Assembly: GCA_022866195.1 (NCBI GenBank)
Contig: JALHUF010000625.1
Location: 1 to 10,082 of the forward strand
Reading direction: 5' to 3'
DNA: 10,082 nt
Source: Terriglobia bacterium
GTDB taxonomy: Bacteria > Acidobacteriota > Terriglobia > UBA7540
The notes below the pieces were generated by a model, which made no database searches, had not been told where the DNA came from, and saw only the letters and a program-made list of their open reading frames with translations. The position numbers were made by a program, and so were the translations under genes. Below are positions 1 through 6,803 of this stretch, one piece after another. Each line of letters begins with the position of its first letter. Positions within the stretch are counted from its first letter, which is position 1.

Positions 1-1
1 A

Positions 2-1501
2 GCAAGACTGGGACGGCTTCTCGAAGCCTATCCCACGGTGGACTACGTCTGGCTGTGGGAGGACGAGGGCATGAGCTGGGCCAGCCAGAAGACCGGTGTC
101 CCGCTCTCGGTGACTCCGTTCCGGCAGGCCTACGACTTCCTGAAGCGGCACGACCCGCAGAAGCAACTGGTCATCTCCGGCTGGGGCGGCGTGGTGCGGC
201 ACGTCGCCGCCTTCCACCGACAATTGCCGAAAGACATTGTCTTCTCATCCTTGAGCGACAACCTGGGCTGGGACCCGGTGAGCGAGGAATTCGCCAAACT
301 CGAAGGCCGCGAGCGCTGGCCGATCCCTTGGCTGGAAGACGACCCGGCGATGTGGCTGCCCCAATTCCACGTCCATCGGTTTGTCAGAGACATGGATCGC
401 GCCGAAAGCTTCGGCTGCCAGGGGCTGTTAGGCATCCATTGGCGACACCGCATCACGGACGCCAACGCCGGCTTCCAGGCACGGTATTCCTGGGAGAAGA
501 CACTCCAACCTGCCGAATACTATCGGGCTTACTCCCGAGCCCTGGCGCGGCCGCCTGCTGCCGAGAAGCTCGCCGAGATACTCAAGGAAACCGATCGCGA
601 CCGCCGCATCCTCAGCTCCTTCAACGGTGAAATCAAAGACGGCCACTACCAGATCCACGAGTATTCCGGCGACTATGATGAGGCGTTTCAGTTCTGGAAC
701 GGGTACGAGCCGCCGGCGGAGGTAAAGCAATCGCAGGCGGAAGTCGCTCGTTCACTTCGCGCCCTTACGGACTCTGCTTCCAGCCCTGCCGAAAGAGAAC
801 GCCTTAACTACCTGGCACGACACGTGGAGTTCCTGGTGCCTTATGCCGAATCGTGGTCGCTGGCTTTCCGCCTCCATCAAGTGCTCCAGCAGGCGGCTGA
901 ACTGAAGAAGCAAGGTAAGGCGGAAGACGCGCGGCAGAAGGTCCGCGTAGACGGCGTCCCACTCTGGTTGAAACTCGCGCCCCTGGTGCGCGAAGCCATC
1001 CTGGATTTCCAGGAAATCGTCAGTACACGCAACGACCTCGGGACACTCGCTTCCATGCACAACAAATACGAGCGCCTGGCGCTCTACCGCCTGCGCGCGT
1101 CGATGAAGGAATTCCTGGGCGAATTGCCGCCCGAGGTGGAGCGATTATTCGTGGAAGTTCGTCAGCCGGCCGCCAATGCCGCCCCGCGAGTGTTCGTCCC
1201 CACGCGGCCGACCTCTCTTCGGCCCGGCGAACGCGTGCGCATTTTCGCTGTCGCCCTCGGCGGGAAACAGATAACAGACGTTATGCTCTTCACGCGGCCC
1301 GCAGGGGCCGCAGCCTGGCGTGCCAGTGCGATGAAGCTGGTGGAACGAAGAACTTACGAGGCTGAGATCAAAGCGCCAGAGACTGCAAGCCCCCTGCTGG
1401 ACTATTACGTCGAGATGGGGTTCCACTCTAGCCCCTTGAGCTCTCTGGCCACAGCTCCGCTCGAGGCGCCAGCCAGGTTCTATACGGTCACGCTGGTTTG
1501 A
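2..1501 (+). CDS. C-terminal part of a large glycoside hydrolase-like protein (5' end outside window)
   Basis: The frame is open from base 2 with no convincing start, so the gene begins upstream of the window. The GTG at 38 is internal. About 499 residues are visible, ending in TGA at 1499-1501. The first ~190 residues look like the second half of a TIM barrel of a carbohydrate-active enzyme. Strand-like segments end in acidic or aromatic residues (YVWLWEDEG, LVISGWGG, IVFSSLSDNLGW, GCQGLLGIHWRHR), as in active-site loops. A long helical region follows (~residues 215-385), then a C-terminal beta-sandwich or Ig-like domain (~395-499) that starts near RVFVPTRPTSLRPGERV. I cannot assign a GH family. 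Family and substrate are unknown, and 'glycoside hydrolase' is inferred from fold pattern and aromatic/acidic content. It converges on the toxin-antitoxin pair, and a fucosidase lies nearby. Confidence 0.6.
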   Translation, partial: ARLGRLLEAYPTVDYVWLWEDEGMSWASQKTGVPLSVTPFRQAYDFLKRHDPQKQLVISGWGGVVRHVAAFHRQLPKDIVFSSLSDNLGWDPVSEEFAKLEGRERWPIPWLEDDPAMWLPQFHVHRFVRDMDRAESFGCQGLLGIHWRHRITDANAGFQARYSWEKTLQPAEYYRAYSRALARPPAAEKLAEILKETDRDRRILSSFNGEIKDGHYQIHEYSGDYDEAFQFWNGYEPPAEVKQSQAEVARSLRALTDSASSPAERERLNYLARHVEFLVPYAESWSLAFRLHQVLQQAAELKKQGKAEDARQKVRVDGVPLWLKLAPLVREAILDFQEIVSTRNDLGTLASMHNKYERLALYRLRASMKEFLGELPPEVERLFVEVRQPAANAAPRVFVPTRPTSLRPGERVRIFAVALGGKQITDVMLFTRPAGAAAWRASAMKLVERRTYEAEIKAPETASPLLDYYVEMGFHSSPLSSLATAPLEAPARFYTVTLV

Positions 1502-1589
1502 GCACAGAACGAATCGCGGCTGGCATACATGCGGCTTTTCGGCATGTCTGCGGTGTCCGCACAGTTGATGTTTTGTCCAGCCGCTGGCT

Positions 1590-1617
1590 GGCGCAGAGCT
1601 TCTCAGCTCTGTGCGCC
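1590..1617. terminator. Hairpin between convergent genes, possible bidirectional terminator
   Basis: The sequence starts GGCGCAGAGC and ends GCTCTGTGCGCC. It forms a stem of about 10-11 bp with a 2-nt bulge on the 3' side and a short TCTC-type loop. It lies in the 135-bp gap between the stop of the plus-strand gene (1501) and the stop of the minus-strand toxin gene (1637). On the plus strand it is followed by a mildly T-rich stretch (TTAGTTTT at 1627-1634) rather than a strong U tract. A second small palindrome, CCAGC-CGCTG-GCTGG, sits next to it at about 1577-1591. The terminator role is inferred from location and shape. Confidence 0.4.
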
Positions 1618-1636
1618 GATTTCAGATTAGTTTTGC

Positions 1637-2059
1637 CTAAGCGGCAGGCAACTCCTCCACCTGAAGTCCACAACCCCGTGCCGCCGCGCATTGCCTCGCG
1701 TCTGCAGAAACGAGCAGTTCCGCGGACCACTCGGCTGCGGAGGCTACGTGGAGGGCATCGGACGACCGCAGCGGCCACCGCTCAAGAAGCTCGACGGCGC
1801 GCACCATGACTTGCTCCGTGACGTTCAGCACGCTCGAGTCTTCGATGTCCTCGAATAGCGCCTGCTTCGCCTTTAAGTACTGTTGCTGCGACAGCTTCCT
1901 CTCGCGGCGGCGCCTACAGAGCGCAGAGACAATTTCCGAAAGGCAAATCACGGAAATCCCTAAAGACGAGGCCGAGGACAAAATCTCCTCGACGCGATCA
2001 CTTCCGGGCTCTTGGACATACCGCTTGGCAAGCGCCGACGAGTCGAGAAAAACGTTCAA
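1637..2059 (-). CDS. vapC: VapC-type PIN-domain ribonuclease toxin
   Basis: This is a PIN-domain toxin of 140 residues if it starts at TTG 2059-2057, a usual length for the family. The four acidic PIN positions are visible: D6 in FLDSSAL, E42 in CLSEIVSAL, D101 in RSSDALHVASA and D120 in SADAR. In VapC proteins these bind Mg2+ for RNA cleavage, usually of tRNA or rRNA. The TTG overlaps the antitoxin stop as TTGA, giving translational coupling. A GGAGG lies 16 nt and an AAAGG about 11 nt upstream, which is long but usable. The frame runs open to 2140 inside the antitoxin gene, but those residues (M1-A27 of the longer form) are not PIN-like. The RNA target cannot be read from sequence. Family call is firm; exact start is less so. 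Confidence 0.88.
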   Translation of the reverse strand: MNVFLDSSALAKRYVQEPGSDRVEEILSSASSLGISVICLSEIVSALCRRRRERKLSQQQYLKAKQALFEDIEDSSVLNVTEQVMVRAVELLERWPLRSSDALHVASAAEWSAELLVSADARQCAAARGCGLQVEELPAA

Positions 2060-2286
2060 GGTGACGACCGCCTTTCCTCCAGCACGGCCTTGCTGAGCGA
2101 CGCCCCCGCCACGACCAAACGCAGGCCAGGGCGCTTCCATGCGGGTTTCGCCTCGCGCAACCTTGCAGGAACTATCTTGGCAATCCCTTTGCCGTGGCGG
2201 AGGACACGGATGGTCTCGCCCTTCTCAACGAGATCCAGGACCTCTGACGCATTCTTCCGAAACTCGGTGAAAGTGATTGTCTTCAT
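2056..2286 (-). CDS. vapB: Phd/YefM-like antitoxin partner of the PIN toxin
   Basis: A 76-residue protein beginning MKTITFTEFRKNASEVLDLV, the typical N-terminal DNA-binding and dimerising fold of Phd/YefM antitoxins. A basic middle part (LRHGKGIAKIVPAR) follows, then a C-terminal toxin-binding tail with the frequent motif GASLSKAVLEER. It should neutralise the PIN toxin and repress its own promoter. The ATG at 2286 is chosen over an in-frame ATG at 2334 because GGAGG lies 8 nt upstream and homologues begin at the MKT-like motif. Its TGA (2058-2056) overlaps the toxin's TTG start, so the two genes are one transcription and translation unit. The gene starts 90 bp after the fucosidase stop on the same strand and has its own candidate promoter in that gap. 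Confidence 0.87.
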   Translation of the reverse strand: MKTITFTEFRKNASEVLDLVEKGETIRVLRHGKGIAKIVPARLREAKPAWKRPGLRLVVAGASLSKAVLEERRSSP

Positions 2287-2294
2287 GTAGTGGG

Positions 2295-2299
2295 CCTCC
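2295..2299 (-). promoter_or_regulatory. Shine-Dalgarno GGAGG that fixes the antitoxin start
   Basis: A perfect GGAGG on the minus strand lies 8 nt before the ATG at 2286-2284. It favours the 76-residue antitoxin over the 92-residue version starting at 2334. Confidence 0.75.
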
Positions 2300-2315
2300 A
2301 AAGGAAGCTGCCCAT

Positions 2316-2344
2316 ATTGTACACCACTGCACATGGAGGTGCAA
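2316..2344 (-). promoter_or_regulatory. Candidate vapBC promoter with overlapping operator-like inverted repeat
   Basis: On the minus strand TTGCAC (2344-2339) and TACAAT (2321-2316) are separated by 17 nt and lie about 30 nt before the antitoxin ATG. The -10 matches consensus in 5 of 6 positions; the -35 matches only TTG. An inverted repeat TGCAC-N6-GTGCA at 2328-2343 covers the -35 and the upstream half of the spacer, where a Phd/VapB repressor would block polymerase. Autoregulation is known for these families; this specific site is inference. Confidence 0.45.
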
Positions 2345-2376
2345 TCTCGGGGCCGCTGTGAGGATGGTACGAATCA

Positions 2377-3762
2377 CTATCTGGTTTTGATGGCCAGCAC
2401 GCTCACCTGAGGGTCCGGAGGGCGAGCAGGAATCCGAATCGTCAGACGGTCTCCGGCCTGATGAAACCTCAGCGGTTTCCCTCCTGCCAGTAGCTTGACC
2501 TCTGAGACCCTCAGACCCAGGCCCGATAGCTCCAAGGTCCTTCTGGGCCAATCGAAAACGTGCAGATAGACCGTCTTGCCCTTGGCCGTCGTTCTGCCGA
2601 AGGAGAGGTTCTGCAGAGGGCCGTAGGTCGTTCCATAAATGGCCTCGCCGTTCACTCGTAGCCATTCCCCGATTGCCCGCAGGCGCTGCTCGAATTCCGG
2701 CTGAATCGTGCCCTCGGGCGTCGGGCCTACGTTGAGCAGCAGATTTCCGCCCTTGCTCGCCACGTGCACCAAAGCCCGGATGAGTTGGGCTGTGGATTTG
2801 AAATTCCTGTCGTTCTGGTTGTAGGCCCAGGTGTTATTGATCGTCATGCAGGTTTCCCACAACAGGAAGTCGTCTGGGCTGGCAGGCAGAGTGGCTGTGG
2901 CGGTCGGAACTTCAGGGCGTTCGAGCCCTGCCATTCGCATCCGCGAACTCTTGGTCGGAATCACGTCAGGGATGAACTGCTCCGGCGTCTCGAAATCCCC
3001 AGGCAGGCCGATGCGATTGTTGATCAGCGTCGCAGGTTGCAGTTGGCGAATCAGTCTATGGAAACGCATGCCGTTGTATTTGTCCTGATGGTCCAGGCCG
3101 TCGAACCATACCACCGCGACCGAGCCATATTTGGTCAACAGCTCGCCCACCTGACCTTCCATATAGTCAAGATAGGTCGCCCACTCAGGACGCTCCGGCT
3201 CGCCTTTCCAATTCTCTTTGGCCAGCTTTGAAGTGTCGCGAAACCCAGGATGGTTTATGTCCGGCGGTGAATAGTAGAAGCCCAACGGCAGGCCTTCCTC
3301 ATGGCACGCAGTCGCCAGTTCCGCCACGATGTCTCGCCCGTAAGGTGTGTTCGTGATCTTGTAGTCGGTCAAAGCCGAATCGAACATGCAAAAACCGTCA
3401 TGATGCTTGCTGGTGAACACCATATAGCGCTGACCCGCTGCCTTCGCCAGACGAATCCAGCTCCTCGGATCAAATCTCACGGGGTTGAATCGCGTGGGGA
3501 GTGCCCTGTACTCCGCCTCGCTGATGGCGGGCTTCGGCCCCGGGGTCATGATTGGCCACGAGGCCTCAACACTGTCCAAGGAATACGGCCCCCAGTGGAT
3601 GAACATGCCAAACTTGGCCTCGCGAAACCAGGCCGTCCTGTCGGCGGCAGTTTCAACTGCCTTGTCCGCGGCAGAGCCCGCGGACTCTTGCGCAATGCCG
3701 CCGGCGACGGAGAACAGGCCGATGAAAGTCGCGCGAACAATGAATCGCATTGGATGAGGCAT
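2377..3762 (-). CDS. Secreted alpha-L-fucosidase, glycoside hydrolase family 29
   Basis: A 461-residue enzyme predicted to release alpha-L-fucose from glycans by the retaining GH29 mechanism. Family landmarks appear in order: FGMFIHWGPYS (51-61), TSKHHDGFCMFDS (117-129, with the paired His at 120-121), GFYYSP (161-166), and VVWFDG with the likely nucleophile D221. TPEQ carries E261 as a candidate acid/base, 40 residues on, and ASKGGNLLLNVGPTPEG follows. A C-terminal beta-sandwich (~375-461) ends the chain. The N-terminus has a basic start, a hydrophobic stretch (FIVRATFIGLFSVAGG) and GIA-Q as a plausible signal peptidase I site near residue 24. ATG 3762 is preferred because GGAAGG lies about 12 nt upstream; M5 is the alternative. 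It starts 31 bp after rsmB and is probably co-transcribed, although the functions are unrelated. Linkage specificity cannot be judged. Confidence 0.93.
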   Translation of the reverse strand: MPHPMRFIVRATFIGLFSVAGGIAQESAGSAADKAVETAADRTAWFREAKFGMFIHWGPYSLDSVEASWPIMTPGPKPAISEAEYRALPTRFNPVRFDPRSWIRLAKAAGQRYMVFTSKHHDGFCMFDSALTDYKITNTPYGRDIVAELATACHEEGLPLGFYYSPPDINHPGFRDTSKLAKENWKGEPERPEWATYLDYMEGQVGELLTKYGSVAVVWFDGLDHQDKYNGMRFHRLIRQLQPATLINNRIGLPGDFETPEQFIPDVIPTKSSRMRMAGLERPEVPTATATLPASPDDFLLWETCMTINNTWAYNQNDRNFKSTAQLIRALVHVASKGGNLLLNVGPTPEGTIQPEFEQRLRAIGEWLRVNGEAIYGTTYGPLQNLSFGRTTAKGKTVYLHVFDWPRRTLELSGLGLRVSEVKLLAGGKPLRFHQAGDRLTIRIPARPPDPQVSVLAIKTR

Positions 3763-3793
3763 CTTTAGATTTGCCCTTCCTTTCCATGGTCAG

Positions 3794-5143
3794 CTAAGGA
3801 GTTCGTACTATCATCGCGGCGAAAAAACCATCCATGGAATGCAAATCCGGCCGCGTCCGAAAATAGCCGCGTGAATCAAACAGGGGCGCGAGCGCGGGAA
3901 ATTCGGCCGAGAGTTCAGCCGCAGTCTGTAAACGAAATCCTTCCGTGGCCTGAAGAACTTTCTCCACCACCTGCTGGTTTTCTTCGGGCTCCAGCGAACA
4001 GGTGGCATAGACCAGCCGGCCGCCGGGCGCGAGAACCTCCAGGGCATTTCGCAACATCCTCTCCTGTATCCCTGCGAGCCGTGTCAAATCTTTGGGCTGA
4101 AGGCGCCACTTGATTTCGGGATTGCGCGCCAGAGTTCCTGTCCCCGAGCAAGGCACGTCGAGCAGAATTCTGTGAAACGTGCGCGCGAACGGTAACTCGC
4201 GCGCCGCATCGAGCCGTATCAAGAACATTTGCACCTCTGGCCAGACCCGCTTCGGCAGCAGGCGGACCATTGTAGTCAGCCGCCGCGCGCTCAGGTCGCA
4301 AGCGACCAAAGTGCCGCGGCCCAGGGCGCCTGTAAGCTGCCTGGCCTTGATTCCCGGCGCCGCACACAGATCGAGCACGCGCTCGCCCGCTTCGGGCGCC
4401 AGCAGCGCGCCGACGAGCTGTGAGGCTTCGTCCTGAATCACCACCCATCCCTCACGCAGGGCGCTGGAGGCCTGTATGTTGCCGGACTGAACCACGAGTG
4501 CCTGGCCAGCATATTTCCCTGGTGCAGCCTGGATTCCTTCGGCCGCGAACAGGCGCTGAACGTCTTCCGGCTCGCACTCACAAACCCCCAAGGTGGTGGG
4601 AGGCACAAGATTGCTCGCCCAGGCGAGCGCCTGCGCGGCCTGTGGTCCAAAGTTCCGCTCCCAACGTTCCAGCAGCCAGGGAGGAAATGAACGTCGCAGG
4701 CTCTGGATGACTTCGGATTCCGGCTGCTGAATTCCCTGCACCGACAGGCGCCGCCTGGAAGGTTCACACTTCCGCAAGACAGCATTCACCAATCCCACCG
4801 CGGATCGCTTCCGCGCCGCCTTGGTCAACTCCGCAGCCTCGTTGACCGCCGCCGACTTGGGGACTTTTTCCAGAAACTGAATCTGGTAGATGCTCAAACG
4901 CAGGATGGTGGCGACCTCGGGGTCAAAGTATTTCAGCGGCTTTCCCGAGAGGCGCTCAATCTGAAAGTCCAACTCGCCCCGCCAACGCAGCGTGCCCATG
5001 ACGAGTTCGGTCGCTAATCTCCGGTCAACCTCGCGCAGGCTCGCCACCTGCGGGCCTTGCAGCAAGTCCACGGCCAGCGCGCGGCCAGACTCCACGCGAC
5101 GCAGGATTCGATAGGCGGCTTCGCGGGCAGGCGATACAAACAT
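3794..5143 (-). CDS. rsmB: 16S rRNA (cytosine-967-C5)-methyltransferase RsmB
   Basis: This SAM-dependent enzyme makes m5C967 in 16S rRNA. The 449-residue protein has the RsmB layout: a NusB-like RNA-binding domain (~1-130, including RRLATELVMGTLRWRGELD and PKSAAVNEAAELTKAA), a linker, and the Rossmann methyltransferase domain (~230-449). The SAM loop reads DLCAAPGIK (258-266). The two catalytic-site cysteines are C332 in LLDVPCSGTGTL and the nucleophile C382 in YATCSLEPEEN. Two usually conserved positions differ: the loop is normally APGGK and here is APGIK, and DAPCSG is here DVPCSG. The chain is otherwise intact and probably active. It sits directly after fmt, the classical def-fmt-rsmB order. 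No clear Shine-Dalgarno precedes the ATG (TTCCTAATTCGTT-ATG), and a heptamer array fills part of the spacer before it. Confidence 0.96.
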   Translation of the reverse strand: MFVSPAREAAYRILRRVESGRALAVDLLQGPQVASLREVDRRLATELVMGTLRWRGELDFQIERLSGKPLKYFDPEVATILRLSIYQIQFLEKVPKSAAVNEAAELTKAARKRSAVGLVNAVLRKCEPSRRRLSVQGIQQPESEVIQSLRRSFPPWLLERWERNFGPQAAQALAWASNLVPPTTLGVCECEPEDVQRLFAAEGIQAAPGKYAGQALVVQSGNIQASSALREGWVVIQDEASQLVGALLAPEAGERVLDLCAAPGIKARQLTGALGRGTLVACDLSARRLTTMVRLLPKRVWPEVQMFLIRLDAARELPFARTFHRILLDVPCSGTGTLARNPEIKWRLQPKDLTRLAGIQERMLRNALEVLAPGGRLVYATCSLEPEENQQVVEKVLQATEGFRLQTAAELSAEFPALAPLFDSRGYFRTRPDLHSMDGFFAAMIVRTP

Positions 5144-5214
5144 AACGAATTAGGAATTGTGAAGCATGGGCAACGTGCCGAGCGTCAGGCCAGAACCAAA
5201 CCTTCCGTTCTTCA

Positions 5215-5247
5215 ATTCACCATTCACCATTCACCATTCACCATTCA
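5215..5247. repeat. Heptamer tandem array, ATTCACC x4 plus a partial copy (fmt-rsmB spacer)
   Basis: Four exact tandem copies of ATTCACC occupy 5215-5242, followed by a partial copy ATTCA at 5243-5247. On the minus (coding) strand the array reads GGTGAAT repeated, and its first unit contains the fmt stop codon (TGA, 5247-5245), so it begins exactly where fmt ends. Unlike the other three arrays in the window it shows no clear complementary half. The remaining ~70 bp up to the rsmB start shows no promoter or Shine-Dalgarno I can support. Confidence 0.93.
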
Positions 5248-6180
5248 TCCAAGCCGTTCGCCAGGCTTCAGGTGCACGCCATTCAAGAACTCGTGCGCGG
5301 AAAGTCGTTTGCGCCCTTCCACCTGGAGCTCTTTTATTTCAAGTCGCGTCCCCTGGCCGCAGACCACGTGAAGCTTCCCTCGCTCCGCGACGAGCGTTCC
5401 CGGCTCGAGCGGGCTGGCAGCCTCTGCGGGCAACGCAACCGCGGCCCAGACGTGAAGGTTTTTGCCGCGAAACGTCGTATAGGCGCCCGGCCAGGGTCGC
5501 AGCCCCCGCACGCGCCAGGCAAGCTCCTGCGCCGGCAGCGACCAATCCATCCGCCCGTGTTCCTTTTTCAGCATGGGCGCGAGGGTAGCCTGCGAATGCT
5601 CTTGCGGGTGAGGGGTGATTTCGCCCCGCGCGAGCCCCCGCAAGGTCTCGACCATCAGATCAGCCCCTAGCACGCTGAGGCGCTCCGCGAGCGTCTCTGC
5701 CGTGTCCTCCTCGTGGATTTCCACTTCGCGCTGAAGAAGGATGTCGCCGGTATCCATGCCGGGATCGATCATCATCGTGGTCACGCCGGTGACGCGCTCG
5801 CCGCGCATCAGCGCCCACTGAATGGGCGCGCCGCCGCGATATTTGGGCAGGAGCGAGGCATGCAGGTTGATACACCCGAGCCGCGGCAGATCGATCATCC
5901 AGGGAGGGATGATGCGGCCGTAGGCCACCACCACCATCGCATCGGGACGATATGGAGAGAGAAACTCCTGAGTCGCCGGGTCTTTGAGCTTGGCCGGCTG
6001 GAAGACGCGGATCCCTGCTTTCTCCGCCACCTGCTTCACTGGCGGCGGCTTCACTTCGTAACCGCGCCCCGCAGGTTCGTCCGGCTGCGTAACCACCAAT
6101 TCGATCCTGAAGCCTTCCGCAAGGAGCTTTTGGAGGGTGGGAACGGCGAAATGAGGGGTACCACAGAAAATAAGTCTCAT
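5245..6180 (-). CDS. fmt: Methionyl-tRNA formyltransferase
   Basis: This enzyme transfers a formyl group from 10-formyl-tetrahydrofolate to Met-tRNAi, producing the bacterial initiator. The 311-residue length is normal (E. coli has 315). The N-terminal formyltransferase domain starts MRLIFCGTPHFAVPTL and has the catalytic set N105 and H107 in INLHASLLPKYRGGAP and D143 in DPGMDTGDI, matching E. coli N106/H108/D144. The C-terminal tRNA-binding beta-barrel (~205-311) includes RVRGLRPWPGAYT. It lies 113 bp after def and 101 bp before rsmB on the same strand. The product of def acts on the formyl group that Fmt installs. No Shine-Dalgarno is visible (TTCCTAATCC-ATG), and a hairpin-forming heptamer array lies 30-95 bp upstream. 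Confidence 0.97.
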   Translation of the reverse strand: MRLIFCGTPHFAVPTLQKLLAEGFRIELVVTQPDEPAGRGYEVKPPPVKQVAEKAGIRVFQPAKLKDPATQEFLSPYRPDAMVVVAYGRIIPPWMIDLPRLGCINLHASLLPKYRGGAPIQWALMRGERVTGVTTMMIDPGMDTGDILLQREVEIHEEDTAETLAERLSVLGADLMVETLRGLARGEITPHPQEHSQATLAPMLKKEHGRMDWSLPAQELAWRVRGLRPWPGAYTTFRGKNLHVWAAVALPAEAASPLEPGTLVAERGKLHVVCGQGTRLEIKELQVEGRKRLSAHEFLNGVHLKPGERLG

Positions 6181-6209
6181 GGATTAGGAAGCTTCGAGTA
6201 TTGGCTGCT

Positions 6210-6275
6210 CTCAGCTATCAGCCGTCAGCACTCAGCAACCGAAGGTCCGCTGATGGCTGATTGCTGAGGGCTGAG
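6210..6275. repeat. Heptamer array with mirrored complementary half (def-fmt spacer)
   Basis: The left arm 6210-6236 consists of heptamers with invariant TCAGC and two variable bases (CTCAGCT, ATCAGCC, GTCAGCA, CTCAGC). The right arm 6249-6275 consists of the complementary heptamers (GCTGATG, GCTGATT, GCTGAGG, GCTGAG). A 12-nt loop (6237-6248) separates them. Folding pairs 21 of 27 positions. All six non-Watson-Crick positions fall on the variable dinucleotides. A small extra hairpin, GCGCC-TGGCC-GGCGC, at 6280-6294 touches the def stop. The array lies wholly between def and fmt. Confidence 0.93.
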
Positions 6276-6293
6276 CGCTGCGCCTGGCCGGCG

Positions 6294-6803
6294 CTACCAC
6301 TGCCCTGCTTTCATCAGCCTCCGCACCTTGCGCTTGATCGAGTCGCGCTTCAGCATGCTGAGGTGCTGGATGAAAAGTTTCCCGTTCAAGTGGTCGATTT
6401 CATGGCAGAGGGCCCGGGCCAGCAGACCCTCTCCGCTGATCACGAATTCCTTGCCGTCGGTATCTTGCGCGCGCACGGTGACGCGTTCGGGCCGCGGGGT
6501 GGAGGCGCGGAAATCCGGCAGGCTGAGGCAGCCCTCGTCGTGGGCCACTCGTCCTTCCTTGGAAACGATTACCGGGTTGGCCAGGACAAGCTTGCCGTCC
6601 GGCTTCTCTCCCACGGTGACGTCAATAACGCTGAGCCGCTTGGGAATTCCAATCTGCGGAGCCCCCAGACCAACGCCGTTGGCGGCGTACATGGTCTCAA
6701 ACATATCCGCGACAAGTTTCTTCAGTTCCTTGTCGAAGACCGTCACCGGCTCCGCCGGCGCTTCCAGCACTCGCTCGCCGTACTTCACGATGGGATAAAT
6801 CAT
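6294..6803 (-). CDS. def: Peptide deformylase
   Basis: This metalloenzyme removes the N-formyl group from nascent proteins. The 169-residue length is normal. All three family motifs are present: GVGLGAPQIG (43-52), EGCLSLP (90-96) with metal ligand C92, and HEIDHLNG (134-141) with ligands H134 and H138 and catalytic E135. Motif 1 normally reads GLAAPQ; here A47 is glycine, a mild change next to the active site. The N-terminus MIYPIVKYGERVL is canonical, so ATG 6803 is firm. It has no recognisable Shine-Dalgarno: the heptamer array of the preceding spacer runs right up to the start codon. The gene is 94 bp downstream of aroC and 113 bp upstream of fmt, whose product it acts after. Confidence 0.97.
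   Translation of the reverse strand: MIYPIVKYGERVLEAPAEPVTVFDKELKKLVADMFETMYAANGVGLGAPQIGIPKRLSVIDVTVGEKPDGKLVLANPVIVSKEGRVAHDEGCLSLPDFRASTPRPERVTVRAQDTDGKEFVISGEGLLARALCHEIDHLNGKLFIQHLSMLKRDSIKRKVRRLMKAGQW

Noticed and set aside
2060..2140. Longer PIN toxin of 167 residues starting at 2140
   Set aside because: The extra 27 residues lie within the antitoxin gene and precede the canonical VFLDSSALAKR start of a PIN domain; the coupled TTG is more likely.
1502..3793. Insertion sequence or genomic island boundary around vapBC and the fucosidase
   Set aside because: No transposase, integrase, tRNA or flanking direct or inverted repeats could be seen.
5215..5247. CRISPR-like array
   Set aside because: Repeat units are 7 nt with no spacers; no cas genes nearby.
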